DNA of 64,000 nt from Serinus canaria (GCF_022539315.1 NC_066316.1:95784179-95848178); one strand, 5' to 3'. Shown: positions 13,341-27,560, counted from the stretch's first letter. The notes: generated by a model not told the origin, from the letters alone. A program made the numbers and translations.

Positions 13341-15343
13341 CCAAAACACAGTGTGGTCCCTGACTGGGTGAAGTCAAACAGTGCTCCATGAGATGGCTTG
13401 TGATGCTCATCTGCTGTCATCCTCCAAGAATCTCTCTGGCCACCTAGTTCTAGCGCAAGCAAAGGGATGAGGGGTGAGGAGGCTCTGGGAATTTATGCTG
13501 TGGCTGCTGTCTGCCCAGTCAATTTAGGCTGAAGGTCTTCTTTGGCAGAAAGCATGAATTTAAATTTTCTTCTGCTGGAGGGTAAGCACAGGATTAATTT
13601 GGGGTAGGGCTATAATTTGATTAAAGAAGAGTTCAGAAATTTCTGAGGTTGTTATAAAAAGAAACTAATTATATGTGTTTGATGGAGATGGTTTAGTTGC
13701 CTGGGAATGGAGATGTAGACTAGAAAAAATAAGGTGTGCTTTTAACTATATTATGGGAAAAAGACAATGTTGAGACAGCTGATAATGAAGGACAGGCAGA
13801 AGAACAAATTCATGGAGAAAGGGTCACAGAGAGAAATTAAGCATGAGAATGGGTTGAATATCTGGATGAGTGGTTTAACAGTCAGGATGCCTTATCAGGT
13901 TTTTTTCCAATTACATCTCTGTCAAAATGCAAGTGAACAAGATGTTTTCCTATTTTACTTGCTCTGTGAGATGCTATAGTTGAAATGGCAGAGAGATCTC
14001 TGAAGCTGGAACATCAGACACATCTCTGATTTTACACCAACCTTGACATTTCCTTCTTAGTTCTAACCTGGAAAAGCCTACCCTTCTTGCTGAGGATCTG
14101 TACACAGAAATGAAGAAAAGAGTCACCAAAAGCTATCCTTGCCAACAGAATTCAGCTGAATTTTGGCATACTGACATTGCAGAGTTGAATTTATAGCCCC
14201 AGCTAGATGTTTGCAGTCCTTGAGCAATACATAGAATAATAAGGTGCCAAGGAATTGAATTTACAACAGTCAGCATTGAATGGGCCTGAGCATCTAAACC
14301 AGCAAGTCGTGTATGCTAAAGTGTTTCTGAAACCCACTTTTCTCCTGAGTTTTATGCTCTTCATTGTGGCTGTGAAGATGAAATTCACAGCCTAAAATCT
14401 TCACATAATTTAAGATGCTGAGTTGTCCTACTGGGTAACTAATATACTTTAAAATAAAATGGTGGTAGTAGTAGTGTCCAATGGTTGTAAACCATTTATA
14501 ATAGTCTTCTGGTTTGAATACTCACCTGTGAAATGTATCTTGCAGCAGGAGATTAAACCTTCACTTCCAAGAAAAATGTCCCAGCTATTAGACAGAAGTA
14601 AGACTTATAGCAGTCCTTGGGCCTGAGCCCAGAATCTATGGCTCCCATGAACAATGTCTCTTCTGTGGGCTTCTAAGAGAGCACTTCCAGTATTAATTGG
14701 GAAAAAATTCTAGAATTTTTATTGCCTTTTGTGCAGAGTCTAGCATGACTAGGATTGGTGGAGCATTGTCCTCACATCTCATCATATCAAGTTTGATGCT
14801 TAGGTCATATTCCTGAGTACTTGAAATACTGGTTTGGGACTCCTTCTGCCCCTCATCCTTTCCAATTGTCTATGTACTTGAAGATTTTCTAGACAGTTTG
14901 AAGGGAATTTTGTCAAACTGCTTTTGCTTTAAACTTCTATTAATATATACTTTGAGTGATGGGACATGTAAAGATTCAGAGTAATTACTTCCTCCTCCTG
15001 CCAAAATAAACTCATCTGAGGTGATGTGCTTGAGGTCACTAGGAAGGCATTACTTTCAAATTTCACATGGCATCTGAAATCTGGAACCATTATTACTAAG
15101 AAATCATGTATATTCTAAAATAGAGATGCCCTAAAAAGTATGTGTTCACTGAGATTTTCTTAAAATCCTCTGTTCCCTACAAGAACCTGATAAAACATGT
15201 TAAATATGCAACTCTACAATGAAATGACCAAGGGGGCTCTCATATATAAAACTCCAGATAACCCAGAACTGATTGAGTTCACACAATTGGTCATTTAGCA
15301 AAAAAAAAAAAAAAAAAAACCATGGAGTTTTTAAAGTTTTTTC
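13341..15343. other. unique noncoding DNA with poly(A) run
   Basis: No gene recognised. The open frames at 13767-13979 and 14203-14388 are short and featureless. A 20-base poly(A) run lies at 15300-15319, about 25 bases beyond the 3' end of the next CR1 copy. CR1 elements do not end in poly(A), so it is probably independent of that element. Confidence 0.55.
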
Positions 15344-16500
15344 TCACAGAATTATACAATTGCTTGTGTTGGAAGAGATTTTAGAGATCATCAAGTTCTA
15401 ACCCCATTGTCATGAGCAGGGGCACTTTCACTAAATCAGGCTGTTCAGGGCCCCATCCAAACTTGAACACTTCCTGGGATGGAATATCCCCAGCTTCCCT
15501 GGGCAACACCTCAACACCCTCTGAGTTACAAAGTTTTGTCCAATCCAAATCTCTCCTCTTTGACTTTAAAATTATTCCTCCCTTGTCCTATCACCTGTCC
15601 CTGTAAACAGCTACTCCCTATCTTTCTTCCTTTATTTACTGAAGGATGCAATGAAGTTTCCCTGGAGCCTTCTCCAAGCTGAACAGTCCCAGCTCTCTCA
15701 GCTGCCTTCTTAGGAAAGATGTTGAAGCCCTCAGATGATCTTTGTGTCTTCCTCTGGACCTGCTCCAACAGCTCCATCTCTTTCCTGTGCTGGGGAGTCC
15801 AGATGTGAATTCAGCACTGCAGGGGGTGTCTCTTGAGAGCAAAGTGGAGAAGGACACTCTCCCTTGACCCACTGGTCACACTAATTTGATGTGGTCCAGG
15901 ATGCTGTCGGGCTTCTGGGCTGTGAACAGACATTGCCTGCTCATCTCAAGTTTCTTTTCCACCAGCATCCCCAAGTCCTTCTCTGCAGGACTGATCTCAA
16001 TTGCTTCTCCCAGTCTGGGCTCATGTCTGGGATTGCCCTGATCCATCTGCATTACCTTGCACTTGAACTTGTTGGACCTCATGCTGTTCTTCCAAACTCA
16101 CTTCTCAGCTTCATCCAGGTTCCCCTGGATGGCATCTCATCCTTCAAGTGTTTGATTTGCCCTGATCAGCTTGATGTCATCTGCAAACTTGCTGTACTTG
16201 ATGCCACTGCATGTGCCATTGATGAAGATATTGAAGAGCACTAGTCCCACGACAGAGCCCCAAGAGACATCATTGTACCAGCCTCCAGCTGGACACAGAG
16301 CCACTGATCACAACTCCCTGGCTGTGTCCATCCAGCCAATTTCTGATCTACCAAACGGTCCACCCTTCAAATATATATCTCCTCAATGTAGAGATAAGGA
16401 TGTCATGAGGGACCACGTTGAAGGCCTCACAGAAGTTTGGGTAGATGACATCTGTCAATCATCTCACCAGGTCACGGCTCCACTTATTCCTGATATGTTG
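15344..16500 (-). mobile_element. CR1 LINE 3' half with intact 3' terminus, inactive
   Basis: On the minus strand this holds the second half of CR1 ORF2 and the 3' end. Reading down from 16500: the palm region (GVPQGS zone near 16260), then KFAD-D from the codons at 16176-16187, so the catalytic FADD is preserved. Next are [19 protein letters not shown] and [18 protein letters not shown] (within 15876-16082), the C-terminal LLEQVQRKTQ (within 15700-15777), and RELGLFSLEK in another frame. The 3' end at 15344-15400 has the typical CR1 terminal sequence in reverse (CACAGAATTATACAATTG, then GTTGGAAGAGATTTTAGAGA). Frameshifts divide the reading frame into several pieces. The 5' end near 16500 is a normal CR1 5' truncation. 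Confidence 0.93.
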
Positions 16501-19500
16501 TAGTTGCTTAAAATAGAAGATTTAGGTTCCTTTTACAGCCCTGTTGAAGAGTAAAGACAGTTAAATGTACAGGTATCTAACTCTGAGGAGCTTAACATAT
16601 CTGGTATCACCTATTTTAGAACCTAAGTATTAAGGAGGCATGCCTGGTATATGTGCACCCTGGAATATTACATTAATATATAGCTCAATGATTTGTTTCC
16701 TGACTCTCAGATATAAGTGTAACTGCTTGACCTTCCAGAAAGGCACAAGACATTTCAAAGTACCTAAACAAAGTAAATGGGAAAAGCTGTACTGTAGCAA
16801 TGTATTCTAATATAATGGTTCACCTTTGGTCTCTACAGGATGTCTGTGGCACCAGTTCAGTATAACATTTAAATGTATGCAAATGACAAGCAGGATTCAC
16901 TGCTTGGAAGCATCCCTGGAAGCCTTTCCAAAGGGCCTTTAGATCAGGCCAGTCTAAAAGGCCTTGCTATTTTGCCAATCAAGCCTTGAAGATACAACTT
17001 TGAAAATGTTCTCCTGAAATTTCAGCAATCTTCAGTATACTTAGAACTTTGTTTGCATGTATTTAATTTTCCCCCCCCTTCCTGTGGATTTTTTCCATTG
17101 GTTATTTGTTGTCAGGCTATTACATATTCACAGCAGGCATCAGCCTGACCACAGAAAGGTTCTTTCACCACAAAGGTTGGGTGTTCTTCTCCCTAAAGCT
17201 ATTTACATTATTGTTGAAGCTATTGTTGTTGAAGCTGTTTGTACTCTTGTTACATATTCATAGAAGAGTCCATTTATAGCTTAATGGTAGCATCATCCCT
17301 CTGCAAAAGCCTTAATCCACCTGAATTTACTGGAACCTGCAGGTTTTCCTCAGCTTGATTCCCTGCAGACTGTTTTGATACTCACATGTTTCTTCTCTTG
17401 CTAAGGTAGACAAATGAAATCAGAATGAGAATTGCACCCACTGTCCTAGAAAAGCACTGTGAACTCGAGATGTGTGTGGAGCAGAAAGGGAATGTGTTTC
17501 CAAAGTGGTTCCCGTGGCAGAGTTGCTCATCATGCTGTTATGACTAATTTTCTGTGTGAGCATGAGCTAAACAGCTTTTGCATCATGAAGAAGAAAACAG
17601 TTAAGCACTTGCAGTATTGCTCTGTGTGGTGGCCTGCACCAGTGAACTTTTTCCTCCAGGTAGGCAGATATGCATATTTTTTCTCAGTAGTTTACAATGA
17701 ACACGTTCTTGTATGTTAAATGTTCTTCAGACCTGTTTTGCATATGACAATCTATCTTTCCCACATCTTTCTAAATCATGAAAAATACTAATTAATTATT
17801 TTTTTTTTAAAGCAGATCAGAGCTATATCAGCTGTGGATACTGGTTTGCTTGCAAATCCAGAAACCACAATAAAGGCTGTTTTCCTTACATCAGATGTGG
17901 TGATTAATATGTGGTAGTCTTGGGCTCCAGATTTTTACAGCTCTGTTAATTGATCATGAGCCAGAGCCTGGGGCTGTATAATTAAGTTAGCTGGGAAATT
18001 AATGCAGGAAATGGCTTCTAGATTTGATTGGTTTAAAAATCTATGAATATACTTATTTAATCCTTTTGAATTAAACTTGGTGCCAAAAAAATTATGTTAA
18101 CTACGTCTGCAATTTCATAACTTCAGGGCAGTATTCTTTTTCTGCCTTTGAAATCAGTGATGTTTGCACAGAACAGAGTAATCTTAGACAAGCCAGTAAG
18201 AGGTCTCTGTAATTTTTTTAAAGAAAATCTGTATTTCCCATGTCTTTGGTGTGCCACCTACAGACACAGACACTAGACAAACTGGGATCTAGGGACTAAA
18301 TATCGTTACTTACAGCTTAACAGTGAGCTTCTGTGCCTGTGCAAAAGCCCTCTGAGGTTAATCTAGCTTAATATGAGTGCAGCTTATACCAGCACATTGT
18401 AAAACAGGAGCAGTGATTCTGTTCTTTTCATCTGAATCTTGTGTATTGTGCCTGAAGTTTGAGAAAGCAGGTATTTTCTTTGTCCCCTGTATTCCGAGAT
18501 TGAATGAGGCCTCCAAAAAAGATAAGAAATGCTATAACAAAAACATCCTTGAAAAGAGGGTAAAAAGTGACTAAATGCTTCCTAGTTCTGAGTTCATGCA
18601 CTGCCTTACTATAACTCAGGAAAATAAACAGTCAACAATTACACTGAAGTCAGAATAATTAAAGTCAGTGCAGTCAGTCAAGGTAATAGTGGACACAAGC
18701 AATCAAGTTCAGGCTTAGGGAATAGGTGAAGATACCAAGTGTTTTGAAAAAAGGTGTTTTGTTTGGTTTAAATCTGTAATTAATTTGCATGACTTTAAGT
18801 CACACAGTATATCCATCTTATTCTGTCTTGGGTTATGTTTGTCATGTGACACCACATAAAATGACTTTTACTCAGCATGTTGTAGGTCTTGATAGAATTA
18901 TTTTAGACCTGCTTTTTCTCACAGAAGGGAGGGAAAGTGGGAATTGACATTGCAAAGCCAAAAGAGAAGAAAAACCATGATCAGCAAATAAAAGTAGAAT
19001 AAGAAATAGTTTTCTCTAGACATTGTTGCATTTTAATTGTGTTCAGACTTGCCAAAAAGAAAGAACTTTATTCAAGGGACCTTTAATGATTCTGAGTGTG
19101 GGGCAGTACATATTTTCTAAGAGAAAAAGGCAAGGCAAAATAAAAAGCACAGTACCAAAAGTGCATCAGGCTTCAGTAATAAATAAATTCAGACTGAACA
19201 TAGCTGAGGTGAAAGGTTATGGTTGCACAATTAAAGTTGTTATCCTAAGGTAATGTCTTAACATTACTAGCACTGCCAAGAGGCTGGAGTTGCTGGGATC
19301 AACAAAGTCAGGCTATACAAAGGGAAGTGTTTATACTTATTTACTGTGCTGCAGCAGCATCCACAGGGTGTGAGTGGAGGGTAGATCTTTTACTCCTTTA
19401 TTTACTTTATTTGGGAACTATAGAAAGGCTAGATCAAAACTGTGTTTCTCGCCTTCTTCTCAGTTCTTGTTAACATGTGATGGAACAAAGTGAGATGTTA

Positions 19501-22500
19501 GTGCACACACATCTGCATATCATCCTAAAGCAGCAGCAGATGATCAAATTAGGAAAAGTAAATTCTGTTGCTCTGGGAATTCAATGGTTTTAAAGTTAAC
19601 ACTGAACATGTAGTAAAAGCTTCCACATTCTAACATTATTTTAAAATTAATTCAAAGGGTGGAGCATGGTAAAAGAAACTTTTTAACCAAGATAAAGTTT
19701 TCTGAAAAGAGACCTCTTGCAACATTCCTATACAGCCTTGCTTCTATCTCAATGAGGTATCAATCCAAACCTTAAAAATTATAGAGGTTCAACCAAAAAA
19801 AAAATCAGTATTTATTTGAAGAGAGAATTTCAAATTTTGAACTCCTATAAAGTATGCATACTTCAAATAAATCTGACTTCTTCCAGATATGCTTTTTTCT
19901 TTAGTCACTGGATTTTACAAAGTAATCTTTAGAAAACCGGAAAATCTAGACAACATTTCAGACATGACAAGTAGGGTTATAAAAATGAATAATACTTTGG
20001 AAGGAGTAAGGAAGTTTGGAGAACAAAACATTAGCAGGGTTTATTTTACTCCTATTCATCTATTTTAGTCCCTTGAAAGTTCTTCTTTTGACTGATATAC
20101 TCATTACTTCCTTTCTGGAAGGAAGTTGAGGTTTCATTCTTTGCCATCACAAACATTGGTAATAATGGGCTAAACAGGGGTATATAATAAGGGCTTGGTT
20201 TTCGTCCATGGGTGTTGACTGAAAAAAATTGTAACTGGGACAGTTTCTTTTTCTTCCTCTGTGACGTGTTTTCACCTACACCTTTATGAAAAGCACAACC
20301 ACTGTTATTATGTTTAAGTCAAATTTACCCTGCTTGCTCTGTTGCCAGTTCTATGTAATGCACAATTTGGGGGACTCTGTGTCAACTTCTGTGGGTGTAT
20401 GTGATTTTAAGAAAATTAGCACCACAAACACACCAGTACCTAGGTATGAAGGATCCCATCCTGGTCAGCCATAACTTCAACCCAGCTTTGTATGAAAATT
20501 TCAATGTTAGCACCAAAAAATTCTGGTTTTTATTATGTGGTTCTGTGAGTAATGTCAACACTGGGGGCTTTGGATCAGCTTTTATTGCGTCCCACACAAT
20601 CGCACATTATGTTGTCTATAGAAACATTTCAGGACTGCCTTTTTTCAAGGTGGAATATAAAATTGGATGTAAAATTATGATGGGCAAAAAAAGGTGAAAC
20701 ATGAACTCTGATGCTGATATTTATTAGGAGCAGCATCCATATAGATTTTTCCTGAACATGCCTTGTTTGCCTGTTTGAAACTTGTTTCTGGGAAAGAGAT
20801 TTGAACATACAGATATTTCTATGAGGAATGAAGGCTATATCTAACATGTCTGCTGTGTCTGAGCTCACGGTAGTTCAGGGCACACACAGGAAATGTTGTG
20901 CAAATCCAAGACTCTACACAGCACTGGGAAATACATTTCTGTGGAAAAAAAATGCTGGGCTTTTTTTTTTTTTTTTCTTTTATGGTAGAAGCTTATAACA
21001 GTGAACATCACTTTGAGCAGGAATTGGGTGTGCAGTAGTTTACTGATGTTATTTTGGTCAAAAATTGAAAACAAGTATTGGAACTTAAATCCTATTCACA
21101 TATAGGGATGTAGTAAGTTTTTCATCTTATTCACAGAGTTAAATGTTCAAAACTGCAATGATGGAACCTATATCTACACAAATCTATGAATTTTCTAAGG
21201 TTATGAATTTCTGTGAATCCCCGGTCCCAGTACAGAGCAATAAAACACAGGGTGCTAAGGCTTTTTGCCCTTTTCGTCAAGTCATACCCTCAGCAGGACA
21301 GATGTGTAGTTCTAAGCCTTTGAGGTTACAGTTAGTGACACTTCCAAATGCTGGAAGGTATTACTTCAGATCCAATGTGAGTGGCTGTAATATTTCTCTA
21401 TATGATGTGAAGAAATCTCTGCAGACAGATGAAAGTCCACAGAACAGTTTCCAGCTCTTCATCTGTACCTGACACACAGTGCAGAGTTGTGGTTTGTCGA
21501 TAGTTTTGAATGGGATGCAGAATGGTGATGATGAAATTAGGACTCCTCACTTATTAAAGGCAAAAGTGAAATTTATCCAGGAAAAATGATGCTCCCTGTA
21601 TTGAATAGAAATATTTGAATTTTAAGCCACTCAGTGGTGTGTGCACTGCCAGTCACCTTATTGAGGGTATCATGAGAGAGGTATAGTGCTGTAGGGCTGG
21701 TAAAATAGGGGGGGAAAAGTTAGAAAAGTTGTAACAATTATTTTCAGTAACCGATTGCAAGCACTTAATTGCAGTGCTGAACAAAACACCCCAAGACATT
21801 ACCTTAGGCAAGGTGAAAAACTGTCCTTCATCTGTTTGTCCTAATGCACTCATAGTAACAACTCTGAGGAGTTCTCTTCTACAACTTTTGTACCCTGAGG
21901 AGTTAACAGAAGTATTATTAACATGAATATCAAAGACTCATCCTAGTGCCTCCGGTCCTGGTTGCTGTTCCTTTCAGGAGTGTTAGTGACAGCACCACTT
22001 TAAAGCACAGAGCCTTGGTGATAAAGCTCCCGTTCAGTTTGATGCATGAGGATTGTACTTTCTGCATTACTGCAGACAATGGAATCATTAACTCACTATC
22101 AATCACGCGGCTCTCAGCACAGCCTGCTCTCTAACAAGACGCCATGGGGCATAAGTTATAAATAGCAGACATAAGTCAACCCCCTTGACCAGTTGTAATT
22201 GTGAAAGAAGGATTGCAAACTGAGTTTGGTCATCTGCCCAGGCTTTCCAAAGCACACCAGTGGGCACATGGAAACTCAGCCAGAAATTTCCTGTTTCATT
22301 AGAAGGCTCTGAGGGATGGAATTGAAACTCAGCACCTTCTTCTCCTTCTCCAAGTAATCATTTTAAAAGTCTTGAGTATCTCTCAGTTTGAGGTAGCTTT
22401 TTCTGTTGTAACAAGACTGATTGAGTTCTTGTGAGTTTTTGAAGTATTTTGAAGTCTGATTCTCTCTGTTGTTGTCTGGGCTGGGAGAGTGCCACAGAGA

Positions 22501-23538
22501 GCGAGTGTGTATGGGAGAGGAATAGTATACCAAGATCTAAGGTGACAGAGCAGAAAATAAATTTGCATTGTTGAGGATACCAAGACCATTATATCTCAAT
22601 AGGTCCTCAGACATAGGTGTTTTAATTATAAGGGTTTTTTTTATTTTTACATTTGTAGTTGGGTTCCATGAGAGATGTTAAAAGTGGATTCATACTGTAC
22701 TCTTCCCACTTTACTGATTCTCTTCCATGGAAAGCAAATGAAAGCTATTTTAATTGCCCTTCTTGGAGGGAATGAGATCACAAACAAGATGCAATCTCTT
22801 TTTATAGTTCTCTTTGTTACCTAGCATGAAGGGCTAGAATAAGCTTTTAAAAGTGGGGTGGTCAAGGCCTGTGATTCTTCAATGACTTCCAGCTTTATCA
22901 AAATTAAATTGCCCACTCTTCTGTTCTGTAGTAGAAATCCTAAGAGAAGGTAGCAGTGAAATACCTCACTGTTTTGAGCTGAAATGTACTCCATCCCTTA
23001 TGCAAAGGGATTTACTGTAGCAAAGGAGTGTAATTTACACCTTCCTGTGACAGCCTTTGTGACTTTGACCTGGAAAGTAAAAAAAGAACCCAGGCATACT
23101 GCTATAAATAGATTTAAATGCAGAGGCTTATCTTAAGCTTAACAATAAGTTGTCTTTACAGTGCTAACAAACTAGACCACACAGCTTTGTTTTGATTTTT
23201 ACCTGAAGTATAGACCTGTGTGGTCTAGATGGATGATATCAATTGCATTTGAAAGCCTGATAAAATGGAATGCAGATGATTTATCTAGATAATACCAACC
23301 TCTCCATAAAAGCCACAGTCATTAGTAAACCTTGGCATATATATATCTTCCTTATTTTTGTGAATGCATTGTAAATGCTTTTTTAAATGCATGCATCTTC
23401 CTTACTTTCAGGTTCTTTTTCCCAGTGGTTGAGAGCGGTGGATAATGATGATTTTTCTACAATTTACTGTGAGACAGTGTAACTGATGCATCCTCTGCAG
23501 ATAGTGATGCATTAATCAGTGCTGCATACTCACCCACT
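16501..23538. other. unique noncoding DNA
   Basis: No gene or clear mobile element. A poly(T) run lies at about 20959-20975. Open frames near 20286-20697 and 21143-21472 reach 100-109 codons but show no recognisable domain, signal peptide or codon bias. Two blocks, 17815-18015 and 21950-22180, have a more even base mix and clustered homeodomain-type or other motif-like words; see findings. Confidence 0.5.
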
Positions 23539-23592
23539 CCCCCCCCCCCCCACACACACACGCACAGACACACAGACACAGACACAGACACA
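23539..23592. repeat. compound microsatellite: poly(C), CA and CAGACA
   Basis: Thirteen C residues (23539-23551) run into a CA dinucleotide stretch and then into repeats of CAGACA up to 23592. It is a simple repeat and is likely variable in length. Confidence 0.95.
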
Positions 23593-26500
23593 ATTCTTTG
23601 TACTGCTTCCATCAATGGCTGAGAAACTTACTGGTTGAGAAAGTATCGTATTAAAATAAATGAGAACTATTGTTTACATCTCTGGTGCCTTGAGAATGGT
23701 CCCTTCAAACATCTGAAACCACCCCAGAGTTCCAGGTAGCCATGGTGTTGTAAGACCATTCTACTGTATGTGAATAATTTAATACGTATGATCCCACAGT
23801 ATATGACTCCTTTAAAATTGCTGTTCCCTACAACCTGTATTTTATAAACCTATGTGAGGAATAGGCAACACATGATTATCACTGAGCATGGTTTCTGCAT
23901 GCTACAGAAAAATATTTGAAACTGGTTTGAAAGGAAATTTGGAGAATAAATGGAATGACGGAAGTCATAGGGATATTTATATGACCACATTTAGTGAGAA
24001 ACATTCTCTTAAAGCTCCCTGGTTGGCAACATGCACTAGATATATGCATAACTTACTTTGAATAATGTAAGGAAAACATTTCCAGCATTTTTCAAAGAAA
24101 TATAAAATTCTAATGAAACAAAAAAAATTGCTAGAGAGGAAATACTGATTATTATATTTTAATAATTTTTATTTCTCCTAAGTGCCAGTTTGTTACACAT
24201 TCTGATTTCTAAATGTGTAATTTTGATGTTTAAAGTGGAGTTTCTTAATCTGACCTTCTTTCTGAACCTTCATTCAACACCTGTGATTGATTTTATTTTG
24301 GCCCAAACTTGAGCAGTAACAACAAGAGAAAGAAGTTTTAATTTTTGTAAGATTTAGAAATTTAATTTTCTCTCAAGGCATATTAGAAAATAATTTTGGG
24401 ATGCAAGAAGCATGAGTTTCAGGAATGAAACTTCAAAAATTCATTTATTGAAGAAGGATTTTATTGTGTCAGAGAATTTCATTGACAGCTGACATTGCTT
24501 ATAATATTTGGTGCACCAGGCTGAAACCCCATGTGTGTGAAGAACAGTAATATAATTGCTTCAGAAAATCATATTTTGGAAGGAAATTTGTTACAAATTC
24601 ATCCTTGCATTTAGCATTGGGAATGTGAGCCTGAATGTAGGTCAGAGGTCCAGGGCTTAAAAATACCATTGCACAAAAGATGCAAAAACTCATCATTTCT
24701 GTATATGAATATTTAGTACCTGTATCTCCTGAAGCTGCTAAAACCAGGTCTCAGGGTAGTGAATTCACTCCTGATGTACATTGATTCTCTCATGACAAGC
24801 TGAGAATTACTGCAGAACCATAACTCATAGGTGCTTGCTGAGATGACGTGATTCGAGGCACAGACAGGAATCTGCACGGAGGAATGGAGCAGCCCCTGTT
24901 TCTCCACTGCCTGCATTTCCCCCACCTTGCAGAGCACTGCTGCAGCTTGCTTTTTTAGAAATCCAGCAAGCATTATTTTGCTTATATTGCAGATAAATTG
25001 CTGATGTTTCCAGCAGAGCAAGGGTCAAATTTTGTGCCATGTTTTGTGTGGTCAGAAAAGGAATATGACTAAATACTTTTTGTTTTTCAGTTTTTGGATT
25101 GCACCAGAGAGGTCACTGTGACTTTTCTAACTGATGACTTCCTCTCCTTTTGCTTACAGCAGTTTCTTCCATCTCGTGATATTCTCTCCTCCCCTGATTT
25201 CCTCTTCTGAGGTCAAACTGCTTCTTTTAAGGTTTTTCCATTGCCAAAGGGAGCTGCTGAAAATGGGAGAACTGTACTCTTTGTCTCTAGTGTACTACTC
25301 CATAGTGCAGATTAGAGTTTCTCTAGCTAACTGTAATTTTCATCTTGAGATTTATGCCCAGGCTGAGCTCAAGACCAGGCAAGTTGTGTTTGTGGTTTGT
25401 ATAACCACAAGCAGCTGGAGAAGACCCATTAGAAAACAAAGGACTCCTTATATCTGAGCGTGTCCAGTATCTGCACAGGCAACCACAACAGCTTGCATCA
25501 GTTTTTCAAACGGAGACTTCAGGGACTCTGAGGGAAACCATACGATATGCAGGCACACTGGGTGGGTTGTGCCCATGACTGCTTTCTGGAACTGGTGCAG
25601 ACAGCTCTCTTCTGCTTGTGGATGCATTATGGCAATGACTTTTAACTGCATGGCCACAGACCAACAGTTTTGCAAGGATAGTGGTGGTTGTACAAGTAGC
25701 AAATTATATAAGAGGGGATAAAATATAATTCCTCTCCTAAGACACTTGCCTAACCCTCAGGAGAGCTTTTTTTCCCCTTTTGAATTCCCCTTTTAGGGAA
25801 GAGGGACGTTTATTCCTAGTATTTGGCAATGTCACACTGTTTAACTCTGGAGCTGTTCTGTTTTATAATGTAGTTCTTACAGCTCTCATTCTAGTGCTGT
25901 CCATACTAAAATACAGAGCCTTTGGTTTCAAATGATATTACATGCTATATTCCCTCCCTTTATCGTTTTCACCAAAGGGTGCAACACAAATCAACACTGA
26001 AATGAAGTGTTGCATTAAAAAACCCCAAACAACCTAGCAACAATAAAATGGCAAAGTATTGTAGTAATGTGATTAGTATATGAATGAGCCTCAGGTGCCC
26101 ACATTTCATGGCTACCAAAGACTCAATTTCCCTCAAATATGGATTATTTCTTTAGCTTGATTTTACTAGATTGGTAGCAGTGATCAACAAGATTCAGCTG
26201 GGAGAGATGTTGAGGTAACATTTTTTTCTTCCAGGTAGTAAGAGAAATTCACCATCTCAAACTGTCTTTCTGAACTGTTCTGATGTGGGAAGAGGTATGA
26301 ATATCACCCACTGCTATTATCCTAGGTGGAAAATCTAAGGGGAGAAAAAAGGAGTTTTAAGGCAAAAATGTTTGCATGTATTGATAAAGTTAAGACTTGT
26401 TTTTCCAAGATGGAAAGTTAAAGAAACTGTTTTCTGAACCAGCATTCCTCAAATTCTGCTGCATGAGAAGTGGCTACACTGAAGTAGCTTTGACACAACA

Positions 26501-27264
26501 TAAGCTTGCTTTTTGCTCAAGAGTGTCCAATTATGTAGGCCCTGATGGTTTTTAAAATCTAGTTTTTATATGCTTACCACAGAGAGAGAAAAAAAGGAGC
26601 CAAATGATTGATTTAATGCAATAATTAGGGGGGTTTTTAACACAAGGTGGACACAACAAAAATTGCTTTTTAAGGACTTAAACTGATCACATTTTATTAG
26701 TATGCCTGAAGTCTTTCCTTAGGTAATGAAGATTCATCTGTACAAGGCAGTGTTTAGGTTTCAAAACTGTAACTAAAGTAAAAATTGCACTTTCTATACA
26801 TTAGCTTAACAGATCCTATTTTTGAAAAGGCATGTTTTATAGTTAAACCACTAGAGGACAAAAAAGTCTTATTATTTGGTTGAATTTAAGAAACATGGGG
26901 CATGTAAATGATTTGTCTGTGATTGTATAAATACATTACCATATTTATTAATACATAATAAAAATTTCTACAAGAAGATAAAATTATTACTGTATCAGCC
27001 ATAAATGGAAATGAAATATGAGGCATTTTAAACTGTTCAAGTATTCTATAAAACAATGAAATACATTAAGCAAAATTATTGTATGATTTGAGTTTACATG
27101 CAAATAATTTTTTTTCTTTCCCATAGGGAAATATTCTTATTACTCAATAGATATATTGTCTGTGTGCGTTTGAAAGCCATACATTGCACAAAAATATATC
27201 ATATGTGTGCATATATATGCATATGCATACAAAAGAAAAAACTTCTGGAGAGCAATAGCGGCAT

Positions 27265-27300
27265 CATTTTAATAATGCCACTTCTAGCATTATTAAAATG
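27265..27300. repeat. perfect 14-bp inverted repeat (hairpin)
   Basis: CATTTTAATAATGC (27265-27278) and GCATTATTAAAATG (27287-27300) are exact reverse complements around the 8-base loop CACTTCTA. Pairing does not extend outward, so the stem is too short for a microRNA precursor. Confidence 0.9.
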
Positions 27301-27356
27301 AGAAATCTATTTATTTTGTAGAAAACATTAATTACTGGAATGTACACAATTCAAAA

Positions 27357-27403
27357 TACTGGTATCATAGATGCTCCTATTTACTGGTATCATAGATGCT
27401 CCT
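27357..27403 (+). repeat. tandem duplication, 25-bp period
   Basis: The 22-mer beginning TACTGGTATCATAG is present exactly at 27357-27378 and 27382-27403, separated by ATT. The absence of any mismatch suggests a young duplication. Confidence 0.92.
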
Positions 27404-27560
27404 CTTGTCCTTGATCCTTGGGAACCCTGACACCTGATAAAATCCTAGTAAAAATACACCACCTACTGAAGTACAAGGTCAAAGAAATAAAAAAAGGAGC
27501 ACGTTCCATCTGATCAAGTATGTTGACCAACAACTGATCTAAAGCTTATTGAAGTCAATG

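Noticed and set aside
15300..15319. Poly(A) run as the tail of the neighbouring CR1
   Set aside because: CR1 ends in short terminal repeats, not poly(A), and the element's own 3' end is already present at 15344.
27265..27300. microRNA precursor
   Set aside because: The stem is only 14 bp and does not extend; precursors need a stem of roughly 30 bp.
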